Notes: generated by a model not told the origin, from the sequence alone. A stretch of DNA of 64,000 nt from Eutypa lata (GCA_022661535.1 JAKULF010000014.1:620001-684000), one strand, 5' to 3'; counted from the first letter of the stretch, positions 11,043-22,111 are shown. Made by a program: numbers and translations.

Positions 11043-11920
11043 GGTTGTTTGGTTGGTTGGTTGGTTGGGGGGAGGCTAATAGAGATGTAATGATGAGGTT
11101 AACCTAGGTAGGTAAGTGGCGTGTTGATGATGTATTCAGTGGGTTGAAACTGCTTGGATGGTACTCAGGTCAAGTAAGGAGGAGTTAACAAGAAGAAAAT
11201 CATGGGATTTGGACATTAAGTCCTGTATTTTATGGCCAGCAAAGTATGTCCTATTTAGATATCAGATCACTTCGTCATGTTTGTTGGCCTAATGTCTGCA
11301 CAGCCCCAAGTCTGCATACCATAACCCTGCAAGGGGTAAGCACTTCACCAACAATGTTGTAGTATTGTACAACCCTGGCAGGAATTAGGTAAATATAGCG
11401 TATGAATATTGCTACGACTAGGATGTTCTTTCGAGGCATATATAACACATGACCATAGTGCTGTTTGCTGCAAGCACTCTCGAGGTTCAGTGATTCATCA
11501 TCTTAATTTTGTTTGCTTAGGAGCCTGCGTGCCCAAGTGTGGGATCTATCCGGTCACACTACGCTCAACGACGAAATTACGTTGAAGGCGTTGCTGTAGT
11601 CAAGTGATGCTTTCGGAACATCGAGTAAAATGATTCTACGCATGAGTGGGATCGTCATCTTCGGAGTGGAAATTCTATTTGATATCTTCATAGCTCATGA
11701 AACTTCGTGTTAATTCAGTCCAGTGGAAGCGAATATGACTTCCGAATGCTGCTTTTGGGTATCTCGTCAAATGCCAGGTGTCGCCGTCCTTATCCCCTTA
11801 ACCCTTATAAGATAATGCTACAGCAATAGCTACAATGCCTGGATCGTAAACCCGTAACTGCTCGGAAAAGAAGACAAAGTGATAAAATTCCAGTCGTGTA
11901 ACATGATAGCACCGCGGGGA
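11043..11920. other. Intergenic spacer
   Basis: It starts with tandem GGTT units (about 11043-11066) in the 5' UTR of the SnoaL-like gene. The rest holds no recognisable gene or repeat. The far end carries the 3' UTR of DCP1. Confidence 0.45.
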
Positions 11921-12757
11921 TTAAGAGAAGCCTGTGCTGTTCTGGCGTCCAAACAAGGCGTCGACACTGATCTCGCGGCCCATAGCCTGCATTGCTGGAC
12001 CAACATCGGCACCACCACCCTGAGATGCACCACTGAGACCAACCGCCTCTCTCTGCTCCTTGGCGGCGCGCGCATTCGTCCACACTTGATTAATGATGGC
12101 AGCATTGGCGGGTCTCGTCTCCTCCGTCTCGGGGTGGATCCAAAGACCGATAACTCTGTCTCCGCTAGCATTCCCATCTTTACCGTCCACCTCGACTCGG
12201 AAGATAAGTAGGTCGCCCTGCATCTCATGCTTGCTGACGGTGGTCAGGTCTAGGATCAGGTTGTCGAGACCCTTGCGATTGAGGACAAATGCGCACCCGC
12301 CGTCGCGTCCCCATTCCGCCTCGGTGTTTGCCTCGCCTTGGGAGCATGTGAAGAGAGGGCCCTCGATGTTCGCTTTCTCCCACGCCATATTCTCGAGTGA
12401 GAAGGTGAAGACGACAGCGTTGGCAGCCACGGATAGGATGTGGGATATGCTGGGTAGGTAGCGCTTCAGAACGCTGAGGTTCAGCTCGGTGTTGGTGCGG
12501 TTCATGAGGGCGGCTGACGCTGGAGGCGGTTTGGAGTCTACGTAGTATGCGGCGTCGGATTCGTAGTCTGAGGTGACTTGACCTTGCTGATCTATTGAAC
12601 GAAGATAACGTTGCTGCGACGAGTTGTTCCTCGTATGACCATACTGCGGACGATTATTATTGTTGTTCTTGGGACTGTGCGGTATGAAGGGTTGGCTGTT
12701 GTTTTGCTGTCCTTGCATTTGATTGTTGCGGCTCTTTCGGGGTGTTGAGCGTGACAT
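11921..12757 (-). CDS. DCP1: mRNA decapping protein Dcp1
   Basis: Single exon, 278 residues. I start at the ATG at 12757 (MSRSTPRKSR); an in-frame upstream ATG at 12805 adds 16 residues of 5' UTR-like composition. The N-terminal 70 residues are low-complexity, rich in Asn, Gln, Ser and Arg. The EVH1-like Dcp1 domain follows at about 88-245, recognisable from LNLSVLKRYLPSI, the AVVFTFS strand with downstream MAWEKANIEGPLF, GCAFVLNRKGLDNL and GLWIHPETEE. Dcp1 is the activator subunit of the Dcp2 decapping enzyme in P-bodies. The trimeric helix of metazoan Dcp1 is not evident; the tail ends SVDALFGRQ plus six residues. It is divergently arranged with the 5-phosphatase gene. Confidence 0.93.
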   Translation of the reverse strand: MSRSTPRKSRNNQMQGQQNNSQPFIPHSPKNNNNNRPQYGHTRNNSSQQRYLRSIDQQGQVTSDYESDAAYYVDSKPPPASAALMNRTNTELNLSVLKRYLPSISHILSVAANAVVFTFSLENMAWEKANIEGPLFTCSQGEANTEAEWGRDGGCAFVLNRKGLDNLILDLTTVSKHEMQGDLLIFRVEVDGKDGNASGDRVIGLWIHPETEETRPANAAIINQVWTNARAAKEQREAVGLSGASQGGGADVGPAMQAMGREISVDALFGRQNSTGFS

Positions 12758-13592
12758 TTTGGCGGAGAAGGGGGGGGAGAACGAAGTGAATGTAGTTCTC
12801 AGCACGTGTAGAATTGTGAGGCTGGCGTGAATGTGTATGATTATTAAACCGCGGCTTAGTGGGTTAATAAGTTGAATAAGAGAGGTTGTATTGTATGTAT
12901 TGTACGCATGTATGCACCTAGTACTAATATCTTGAGTTGGTGTAGTTAACTATTGTAGCTTATCTAAATCATTAACCCCCACTATGGATCCCCAGAAACT
13001 ACCCGGCACTTGCCCCATTCAAGCCACCATCAAGGGATGCTGATAAGAGATAAGGTCCTGATGACGCGCTTACGTGCCTACCAGCATAACTGGTGGTTAC
13101 TACTTCCATAGTAGGGTTCCATGCACATTCACCAAGTAACAATAATTCATTGTCATCAAAGAAATAGGGTCTTTATGCATTTCTCACTTTCTAGTCATTT
13201 AGATTATAACCGCTTTTTAATCGTAATAACTTTGGTTTTATTTTGTATTAGTAACTACACAACTACCACCAAAACAGCTGAACTTCCAAGCTAACATTAC
13301 TTAGTTATCAATATTTTCTTGTTACGGCATATTCAAGACCTAGTATTAGAGCTACTACTTTCATTTGACAGGTTTATTGCCCCGCCATAACGTCACAGCC
13401 TCTTTAACGTTAAGATCTGGTGCAACTTGAACCCATGATGATACGAAGACAACCTATCGTAGCACACGCGATCACATGCTGAGATAGGTCTCAGCTGTAT
13501 ATATATGTTTCTTTTCAGGGGGTTCTTTCTTCATCCTGTCCAATCATTCTAGCCATTTTCCCATCACAGGCTTCGGATTCAATTAATTGTCA
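12758..13592. promoter_or_regulatory. Divergent promoter region (DCP1 / 5-phosphatase)
   Basis: This 835-bp spacer lies between the two start codons and must hold both promoters. A CACGTG palindrome lies at about 12803-12808, close to DCP1. A pyrimidine-rich tract precedes the 5-phosphatase start (about 13510-13570), as is common at fungal transcription starts. No ORF of interest. Confidence 0.5.
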
Positions 13593-16500
13593 ATGGATTC
13601 AACCAATCGCGAACCCTCGGTTACCTCTGCCACTGACCTGGAGGACCCTACTTCCACAACCCATTTCTCTCTTTCACGCGCTGTCCACGCGAGGAAGGCC
13701 GAATACGTAAGGCCGCGTCGCGTACGTATAAAAGTAGGTACTTGGAATGTCGCTGCTTGTCCAGGCACGGATAAGGACCTTGCGCAGTGGTTTGTGGAGG
13801 GCGAAGGTCTAGAGCCGCAGTTTGATTCTAATTTGGCGCGTCTACACTTGTCGGAAGACAGCGTGGTAGAAGAATCAGGGGGCAAAGGTGCTAGCGATCA
13901 CCCGGCGGACCAGTCTCAAGCTGAGTCCACGTCCGGGGGCCGCTCCAGTGACGTCAATCAGGGAGAACAAGGGCAACAAGACCAGCAGGGAAACTCGACA
14001 GATGGGGAGACTCGGGAGCCTGAGGAACCTAAGAAACGGCTCGCAGGAGGGGACGATATAGGCCTTTATGTCCTAGGGCTGCAGGAGATAGTCGGCCTAA
14101 ATCGCGTTCAACAATCTTTCTTCTCTGATCCTGGCACCATCGCCAAGTGGCAGGATGCACTTGAAGCAGCCCTGCCAAGGAATTATCAACTGGTCGCCAG
14201 TTATCAATTAGTCGGCCTTCTTTTGCTTGTATATGCATCTCCTGAAGTCGCTTCGAATATATCCAATGAGTCTACTGTATCAGTAGGGACTGGCCTATTA
14301 GGCTACATGGGCAACAAAGGTGCTGTGGCGACGAGATTAGTTCTCGGTGAAACAACTCGCCTCGTGTTTGCTAATTGTCACCTTGCCTCCGGTCATGACC
14401 AAGCCAGCCTGGATCGTCGGTGTTGGGATTATAACAAGATCGCTACTCAGACCAAGTTTGCTCCCATCGAGTATGGAGGTGTAGAAGAAGAGGATGGCGA
14501 TAGATTAGGGGATGAGGATTTCATCTTCATGTTCGGTGATCTTAATTTCCGTCTCGATGGCCTCCCTGGAGATGATATCAGGCGACTTCTCACGTTACAT
14601 ACCCGCGGCGAATACGATGTCAGCAAGAAACCCAACAAAACCCTCCTAGGAGATGATGGTGTTATTGTTATGCGAAATACTGATAATGACGATGATGGTA
14701 CAAGTACACCCGGTATGGTGTCCCGCGAAACTAGCTTTGACGACGATGATGAAGAGTTGCCTGATCCTGACGATTTTCTTCCGGATCCCCACGATGATCC
14801 CGCATCTCTACAAGCAACGCTTGACTCATTATTACCACACGACCAACTCAAGCGAGTAATGAAACAGCGAAAAGCGTTTCATGAGGGTTGGCGCGAGGGT
14901 TCTATTACGTTTTTGCCTACTTATAAATATGACGTTGGAACTGTTGGTCTATTTGACTCGTCCGAGAAGATGCGTGCCCCTAGTTGGTGCGATCGCGTAT
15001 TATATCGAACGCGGAAAGACTGGGAGGCTTATCAACAAAAGTGCAAGGACGAGGTCGAAGCGAAGAAGAAAGATGAAGAGATGAAGCAGCGCGGGATAGA
15101 TCAGGCGGCTGATGATGAAAGTGTTCTGTTCGATTACGACCCTAATACAGATTCAAGTGCCGAGAATCTATCTTCAGGAGACACTCTTTATGACTACGAC
15201 GAATACGACGATGCTACAGAGGAACCAGGAGATGTCGTGACCAAAGACGGTTCCATTGATAAGATCCATCTGGATGTATATGCTAGCCATCAGCGGATCA
15301 CATCTTCCGATCATAAACCGATGGTCGCAATATTTACATTAGACTACGACGCTGTCGTTCCTGAACTAAAGGCTAAGGTTCACGCTGAGGTAGCGCGGGA
15401 GCTCGATAGAGCAGAGAATGAGGGGAGGCCAGCTATCACCATTGTAGTGGACGGGAAGGACTCCGGCACTCATGAAGATGAAAACATTACCGTGTCTGGT
15501 GGCGGCGTCGATTTTGGGGAAGTCGGATACCTTCGGGAGCGGAGCCGGTCCCTGACGATCGCCAACACGGGCCGCGTGCCTGCAAAATTCTTGTTTGTCG
15601 AAAAGCCAGGCGGTTTAGATGACTCTGGCAGTAGCGAGCGACAGGACTGGTTGAGTGTGGCGTTTGATCGATCACCAAGCGGTGGCAACCAGGACGAACA
15701 GCAGCAAGAACCCTTAGGGGATGAGGTGACTCTCGAACCCGGCGAAACTATCAATGTCATATTATGTATACATGTGCAAGATCTATCCCATGTGCGAGCG
15801 CTGAACGAGGAGTCAGCGCAGCTAGAGGACGTCCTCGTGCTACGGATTACCGACGGTAGGGATCATTTTATCGCCGTGCGGGGGGCTTGGCAGCCGACGT
15901 GCTTCGGCAGGTCCCTTGACGAGCTGATCCGGATACCGCGCCGTGGAGGAATCCGGGCTCTCGCTGAACAGCGGAAGAAAGAAGGGAAGGGGGGTGCCAT
16001 ACCTTATAGCCTTGACGTGCACCACTCGTCTCCCGCGGAGCTTTTCAAACTGACCGAGGCCGTGGAGCGGCTTGCGGAACGCGCCATCGCTGACGAGAAT
16101 ATGCTCGGGCCCGAAGAGTGCGGGATTCCGCGAGATAGCCCTGGGTGGCCGTTCGACGAGCGGTCATGGCTAACAATCGGATCGGGCCTTAAGGATGCTG
16201 AGCACGCGGGAGAACACGAACAGCACCGCGCAAGTGTCATCGAGGCTCTGGAGGCGGACACGCCCTTGCTCGAAGCCTTGGGCGCGGACGTACCTACGCT
16301 AACTCGCCTCGAGATCACTGCCGAGGTCCTTTTGCTCTTTCTGCACGGCATGCCCGACGGCATCGTCACGGCCCCGCTATGGGCGCGTATCGAGCAGGCC
16401 CTGCCGACCCTCGGGAACATCACCCCGAACAGGAGCGCCGAGGCCGCTGACGAGGCTAGGAGCATCGTCCTCGACGTACTAGCCGCGTCACCCTACCACA

Positions 16501-16877
16501 ACATCGCCTTCGTCTTCCTGACCGCCATGCTCTCCAAGGTAGCGGCGGAGCTGCTCCCGCTCGCCAAAGACGAGATGGAAGCGCTCAACACGCGCGGAGC
16601 TGCGGCGGCGGCGGGTGCTAGACCGAGAGGTCTAGGTTTTCGGCGCGGCACGGGGAGTAGCAGTACAGGGTCAACCACCGTAGACGAGGCGGCTATACAG
16701 AGGCGTATTGCTTGGGAAAGACGGGCCGCGGGGATCTTTGGTAGCGCGATATGTCGCGCTGGTGGAATGGATGGCAATGGCAATGTCGCTGCTACTGCTA
16801 AGGATAAGGAGAGGAGGGTCCTCGAGGATAAGATGAGAGGGCTGGTGGAGGTCTTCCTTAGGAGGGATGGCGGGTGA
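13593..16877 (+). CDS. OCRL-like inositol polyphosphate 5-phosphatase with ASH and RhoGAP-like domains
   Basis: Single exon, 1094 residues, ATG at 13593. The 5-phosphatase (DNase I-like) domain spans about 45-585 with the usual signature motifs: GTWNVAA (49-55), LGLQEIVG, GYMGNKGAVA, FGDLNFRLDG (Asp316, Asn318), PSWCDRVLY (463-471, Asp467) and SSDHKP (Asp573, His574). Long acidic or Gln/Gly-rich loops interrupt it, near 95-145, 350-420 and 505-550. An ASH/PapD-like beta-sandwich follows (about 640-740, VDFGEVGYLRERSR), then a RhoGAP-like C-terminal domain (about 790-1090, with AEVLLLFLHGMPDGIV). That order matches OCRL/INPP5B, which remove the 5-phosphate of PI(4,5)P2 on endosomes, Golgi and plasma membrane. 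No GAP-type arginine finger is obvious, as in OCRL, so GAP activity is doubtful. Confidence 0.93.
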   Translation: MDSTNREPSVTSATDLEDPTSTTHFSLSRAVHARKAEYVRPRRVRIKVGTWNVAACPGTDKDLAQWFVEGEGLEPQFDSNLARLHLSEDSVVEESGGKGASDHPADQSQAESTSGGRSSDVNQGEQGQQDQQGNSTDGETREPEEPKKRLAGGDDIGLYVLGLQEIVGLNRVQQSFFSDPGTIAKWQDALEAALPRNYQLVASYQLVGLLLLVYASPEVASNISNESTVSVGTGLLGYMGNKGAVATRLVLGETTRLVFANCHLASGHDQASLDRRCWDYNKIATQTKFAPIEYGGVEEEDGDRLGDEDFIFMFGDLNFRLDGLPGDDIRRLLTLHTRGEYDVSKKPNKTLLGDDGVIVMRNTDNDDDGTSTPGMVSRETSFDDDDEELPDPDDFLPDPHDDPASLQATLDSLLPHDQLKRVMKQRKAFHEGWREGSITFLPTYKYDVGTVGLFDSSEKMRAPSWCDRVLYRTRKDWEAYQQKCKDEVEAKKKDEEMKQRGIDQAADDESVLFDYDPNTDSSAENLSSGDTLYDYDEYDDATEEPGDVVTKDGSIDKIHLDVYASHQRITSSDHKPMVAIFTLDYDAVVPELKAKVHAEVARELDRAENEGRPAITIVVDGKDSGTHEDENITVSGGGVDFGEVGYLRERSRSLTIANTGRVPAKFLFVEKPGGLDDSGSSERQDWLSVAFDRSPSGGNQDEQQQEPLGDEVTLEPGETINVILCIHVQDLSHVRALNEESAQLEDVLVLRITDGRDHFIAVRGAWQPTCFGRSLDELIRIPRRGGIRALAEQRKKEGKGGAIPYSLDVHHSSPAELFKLTEAVERLAERAIADENMLGPEECGIPRDSPGWPFDERSWLTIGSGLKDAEHAGEHEQHRASVIEALEADTPLLEALGADVPTLTRLEITAEVLLLFLHGMPDGIVTAPLWARIEQALPTLGNITPNRSAEAADEARSIVLDVLAASPYHNIAFVFLTAMLSKVAAELLPLAKDEMEALNTRGAAAAAGARPRGLGFRRGTGSSSTGSTTVDEAAIQRRIAWERRAAGIFGSAICRAGGMDGNGNVAATAKDKERRVLEDKMRGLVEVFLRRDGG

Positions 16878-17116
16878 AAGAAAGGAAGAGTGACTGAGAG
16901 GTGAGAGTACGTTATGAGGAGTCTGCCCCCTTTTGGGTAGAATAATAGGAGAGTGATGGCTGATGAGTTAGAGTATGTCAAAAAAATAGATGAGAGGGTA
17001 ACAGAAGACAGGAGAGAAACTTGCGGCAACGCATAGGGAGGCGTAGTGTAGCAGATACTCGATAGTAGAATTACGAAGATTCGTGGCTCAGTGTTCACGA
17101 GGAAAGTATACAACCG

Positions 17117-17137
17117 TTTTTTTTTTTTTTTTTTTTT
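17117..17137. repeat. Poly-T tract
   Basis: An uninterrupted run of about 21 T, some 240 bp downstream of the 5-phosphatase stop codon. Length is prone to sequencing error and strain variation. Confidence 0.8.
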
Positions 17138-18290
17138 GAAATGAAAGAAGTAGGTGACACAAAACCTGGAAAGAGCATATACCGACTTTGCAATTCCTGG
17201 TAGTGTGAATAGCTTGGCCGCTATTGAATGTACGCTCAAGTGTACGCACGTAGGGCATGTGATGTGGGGAGTCCAATAATAGGGGGTGTCGTATGGAAAG
17301 ATTTTTCTCTGCCTCCTTGGATATACGACTGGCATCCTCACTTGTAGATAATCTTATAGCGATGTATCAAAGTATGCAGATATGTAGGTATATTACCTGC
17401 GAGCGAACGGAAGCATTCAACATGATTTCACAAACAGATGCTTGACATGAATAAATCTACTCGCTAGGCTACCTATCATATCATACCACCTGTTGATTAA
17501 TAGGGAGGGGGGTTATCCTGTTGTGGTGACGAGGTATGTTTGTTCGACAGACGGAACATCTCTCTTTCCATTTTCGAATTGGTGGTGCTTTCTTTGCAAT
17601 ATCAAACACCTGGACATTGCCCCCATAGACGAGTAGACGGGAGGTGATGAATGAGGTGACGTGTATAAACATATTATGATAGGTCAATATGATAAGTACG
17701 ACGGCCGGCTGTATGTTGTTTTAGCTATTGGACACTATGCAACTTGCAAAAATTTTGTTTCAAGCATGTATGATTGGACCTATCATCCGGCTTTCGGGTC
17801 ACCCTGTTCCTACTCACATACCTACGTAACGTAGGTGGGACACGCATAAGGTAGGGTTACAGATTAGTAAGGGGGGAAAAAGCTGTTCTAGAGGCCCAGC
17901 TTCACCCCATTGGTGTACCACCGCACAGGTCGATAGCTACGTCGCATGGCAGGTAAGTAGGAGCTCTAGGTTACTTTCATTAATATAGCATGAAGTAAGT
18001 TGCATGTCTTCGGATGCACCGTCTCGACCCGGCAGCATGCTTCTATAGATCTTATTGGATACCTGCCTACATAACCTAGTGAGCAATAATCAGGGTCGCC
18101 GGTCAGGAAGGCCTTGTTCGCTGCGACGCTCTGAGATGAACTTCGGACCGGCCTGTAATAGGCAGCTGCAGCGGACAGCTGCCGATGCCACCACCGAGGA
18201 GTAGGTAGCTAGCCGGCCAACCAACGAACAAGTTAGGTAGCTACCTAGCTACGCGGCTCGAGATTCAGTAATTAAAATGCAGGAATATAC

Positions 18291-18383
18291 CTACCAAACC
18301 TACCTACCTACCCATTCTACCATTGGATATCACCAACTACATACATACATAGACAGATAGACAGGTAGATAGACAGACAGAGA
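18291..18383. repeat. TACC and GATA/GACA-type simple repeats
   Basis: Degenerate (TACC)n at 18291-18313 and a mixed AGACAGATAGACAGGTAGATAG-like array at about 18350-18383. Both are parts of a wider enrichment of TACCTAC/GTAGGTA words in this intergenic region. Confidence 0.6.
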
Positions 18384-21173
18384 GGGTACCTATAAGTCTT
18401 GCCTGATGCGCGTAATGGATCAACGGACGAGACAGTAGGCGTTACTTTCCCAATTCGGAACTACCTATTAACTAACCTAAGACAGTTAGTTTTAACTCGC
18501 CCGGAGGAACAGCCAGATGGAAATTAGGAACGCCCAAGTTATTGACTGGGATTGAACCGAATTTGGACCGGTCGGTACTAAATAGGGGGAAGGCTGTTAA
18601 CGCAAACCAGTGGCAGAGGACGTTCTCGTGCTGAAAGGCGTAGGGTGGTGTCATGGCATATAGGTAGCGCGGTCAGAGCGAACATTCGTGGAAGTCAATG
18701 TTAAGCCGGGATCGCCCCAGATTGGTGGGAGGGATTTGTCGAAAAGATGAGATGAGGTGAGATGAGATGCTAGCCTGTAAGGTGGCTTAAGATGTCCTAC
18801 ATACTCGCTAATTCACTAGGTACATAGGTAGGCAATCAGGCCCTCTGATTAGTGAAGATGAATCTAAGGTGTGCCTGTTGGCTTAATAAGGTAGACTTCC
18901 AGAAGGCTTCGCTGCAGATCAACAGAACTTCTTCTTCTAGAGTCATAGAATTACGATTAGTAAGATCGTTAAATGTATGTAGGGATGTAGGTACGTTGTT
19001 ACGTTGTACAGTAACTAGTGTCCACGAGACCACCGTCAGCCACAGCAGTCACTGAACGAATCACCATTGGAGCGGAATCGACGGAGCGATTACTCTAACG
19101 AAGAAGAACAAACGAATGGGCTTGGGATGTGTATCAGAATACGCAAGACTGTAAGGTCGTGTTTCTTCCGTATGTAAGGGGGGGTTGAAGGGTTGAAGAT
19201 TTTAATTACTTTGTTTGACAGCAGCTTCACCGTTATTTAGTGTCTACCTATCATATGTAGTAAACTAACTATCTACGTAGATAGATATGAAGAGCTTCGG
19301 CGGTGAAGTTAGAGCTCTAGGTATGTATTTCCTACATACCACGTTTGTGGCAAGCCTCCCCACGTTGCAGTATATCATTACGAATACCGGACACCACAAC
19401 ACAAGACAGGATCGACCTGAACATCACATACGCCGAGCTCAATAGTTCCAATGGAGTGTCGTGGAATGCCTGGCTATCGGCCGCTTAAGGCTTGGAATCG
19501 GGTGACCGGCCGTACGGTTCCTTACCATGCCTAGGCAAGAGAGCGGGAGGCCGAGAGAGGAGATATGCACAATTACGGAGCTGTTCATAAGCAGCTATGT
19601 ATTGTACCTACACAAGCAGCTCGCTCGCTTATTAACCAGGGCTGGATGTATGTATGCATAGGTATTCGTTCTTGTGTCCCCCGCAAGTAGGGTATTGATG
19701 GTGGTAGTGACTCCATTGTCGCGTGTTATTGCTGCGGAGGCGTGTCTGCAATGGGGATCCTGAGAGAGTTGGAAGTCGGAACCGTAGGAGTCAGTCGTCC
19801 TTGGCAGTGAATGTATGGAATTGGGAACGGCCAAGGGTCTCTTCGTCTGGAACTTGCCTGAGGAGAGAGGCTCCTCTGCCATTGGTCATCTTGCTTTCCT
19901 TATCTCTGGGCGGACAAGGCCCGAATACTTGGCGCATCTTGGCGGCTCCACGCACGCTCGCGATTCAGTTATGTACCACAGATAAGGCGACGCCGTGGAA
20001 CTTTCTGACTGACTGACTGACTGGCTGCGCCTCTGCGACGGGAAACTGACTGCTGTTCTGTCGGAATCGAAGCCCTGGGACCAGACTAGAACGCGTACTA
20101 ACAATACAGCTAGGAATCTGTCGGGAACGGCTACTTCGGGGGGAGAGGGAGAGACTCGAAATTCATAGATTATTACGAGGTGGCTAGTCATTCATTGTAT
20201 GTCGTTAGTTAGCTGTCGCTTTCGTTTCTTTTATATAAATCCGGACACGTCTAAGGGAATCGGGAAAGAGAGGCAGGGATAGATACAAGACTAGTGCTAG
20301 GATGGTGTTTATCTTCTCTCTTAATATAGAAAGTACTAATTTGCTGTGGACCGGACCCTACCTAGAAAGGTAGAACGAACCGGGCTGTCGGTGATAACTT
20401 AAGTGTTTTGATATTTTATTCTTTATAAAACGTCCATCATAATACGCTGCAATTGGACATTACCAAGATTAAGGAGACGGGGTATCCCGACTTCAGTATT
20501 AACTGTAACTGTATTAGGCTTTATAGCCACCGCTAGTATATAGACGAGGTAAATACCTAGACTTGAAGGTAACTTCATCTTAATTGCTTGACCAAATCTT
20601 CTTACCAACCGATATCTGCGAGACCGGCGCCTTAGTCCACGACCTATCCCGATTAATCTTTACCTTATACATTAGGCCTTTTTTCGTCGATTGTACTTTA
20701 CGTACCCATTAAGCTTAATATAGAAAAATACTTATAAATTTTAAAAGTCGACGAAAAAAAGCTTAATTTAATTTAATAAATTTAAGCTTTTTATATATTA
20801 AAAACGACGTTTTTTTTATATAAATTATTTTTAATTTTTATAATATTTTTTTTAATAATTATTTAATTAAAATATATATTAAAAAATTAATTAAATTATA
20901 ATATTTTAAATTAAATAACGATTATAAATATATATATATTATTATTATAACTTTTATTAAAAGTAATTTTTTTTAATTAAAATTAAAAAAGTTTTATATA
21001 TTAAATTTTTTTTATTTAAATATTTTTATAATTAATATATTATTAATATAATTTTAATTATTTTATAAAAAATTATTTAAAAATAATATTATATAATAAA
21101 AATTTAAAATATTATAATTTTAATAATATAATAAATAATTATAATATATTAAAAAAAAAACGTTTAAATAAAT

Positions 21174-21360
21174 TTACGTAAATTATTTATTTAAACGATT
21201 ATTTAATTTATATATTATTATTATTATTTTAATTATTTTAAAAAAAATTATTTAAAAATAATATTATATAAAAAAAACTTAAAACGTTATAATTTTTTTA
21301 ATTAAAATAATAATAATAATATATAAATTAAATAATCGTTTAAATAAATAATTTACGTAA
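21174..21360. repeat. Perfect 62-bp inverted repeat inside the A+T island
   Basis: Left arm 21174-21235 and right arm 21299-21360 are exact reverse complements by eye, with a 63-bp spacer. Both outer ends read TTACGTAA. The region 21226-21360 also resembles 21052-21184 in direct orientation with scattered differences, so the inverted repeat arose within a larger duplicated block. Confidence 0.8.
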
Positions 21361-21368
21361 TTTAATTT

Positions 21369-21740
21369 AAATTTATAAATTTATAAATTATTTTATAAAT
21401 TTAAAAATTATAAATTTAAAAATATAATAAAATTATTAATAATTTTTTTTATATTTTAATTATTTAAATTTATAAATTTATAAATTACTTTATAAATTTA
21501 TAAATTATTTTATAAATTTAAAAGTTATAAATTTAAAAATATAATAAAATTATTAATAATTTTTTTTACGTTTTAATTATTTAAATTTATAAATTATAAA
21601 TTATTTTATAAAATTATAAATTATTTTATAAAATTATAAATTTATAAATTATTTTATAAGTTTATAAATTACTTTATAAATTTAAAAATTTATAAATTTA
21701 AAAGTTTATAAATTTATAAATTATTTTATAAATTTAAAAG
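21369..21740. repeat. Tandem A+T-rich repeat
   Basis: Two clear units, 21369-21465 (97 bp) and 21466-21582 (117 bp). The second carries an extra internal copy of the roughly 20-bp ATTTATAAATTATTTTATAA-like motif. Partial copies of the same motif continue to about 21740. Confidence 0.7.
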
Positions 21741-22111
21741 TTTTTTTTAATTATATATTATTATTATTATTTTAATTAAAAAAATTATAAATTTTTAAAA
21801 AAAAAAATTTATATTAAATTATATTTATAAAATAATTTTTATAAAGTAATTTTTATAAAATAATTTATTAATTTTAATTTATACGATTTTATTTTAAATT
21901 TAAAAAAATAAAAAAAAATTTATTTATATATTAATTTATAAATTTAATATATATAAAAATTTAAATTTATTAAATTTAATTTAAATTTATTATAAATTAA
22001 TTTATATTAAAACGCGATATTTTATAATATATAAAGAATAAAAAATTATTAAATAAACTTAAACCGTTATAACTTCGTATCGATTTTAAAGATTTAATTA
22101 GCCGAAACTTA

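Larger units (their letters stand above)
16878..20708. other. Gene-poor stretch left of the A+T island
   Basis: Nearly 4 kb with no convincing gene. The long antisense ORF at 16493-17341 is a shadow of the 5-phosphatase plus 3' sequence. The stretch holds a poly-T tract, TACC/TAGG-type simple sequence near 18230-18385, and a perfect 16-bp palindrome at 19269-19284 (CTATCTACGTAGATAG). Close to the island, inverted 12-mers TTTTTTCGTCGA (20679-20690) and TCGACGAAAAAA (20748-20759) flank about 60 bp. Confidence 0.5.
20709..22111. repeat. A+T island with RIP-like dinucleotide depletion
   Basis: About 1.4 kb made almost wholly of A and T. Reading it through, I find no CpA and no TpG dinucleotide. 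The few surviving C/G bases sit mainly in CpG (for example ACG or CGCG) or in CpT/ApG. This is the pattern left when repeat-induced point mutation turns CpA into TpA on both strands. There is no open frame. Internal repeats (annotated separately) imply that repeated DNA was present. The edges change abruptly into ordinary-composition sequence on both sides. The original element is too mutated to identify by eye. Confidence 0.8.

Noticed and set aside
16493..17341. 282-codon minus-strand ORF over the 3' end of the 5-phosphatase
   Set aside because: It overlaps the RhoGAP-like coding region antisense, contains a poly-Lys run from the poly-T tract and lacks any domain.
20709..22111. A+T island as centromere, mitochondrial insert or telomere
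   Set aside because: Too short for a regional centromere, no mitochondrial genes, no telomere repeats, and ordinary genes on both sides; the dinucleotide pattern fits RIP better.
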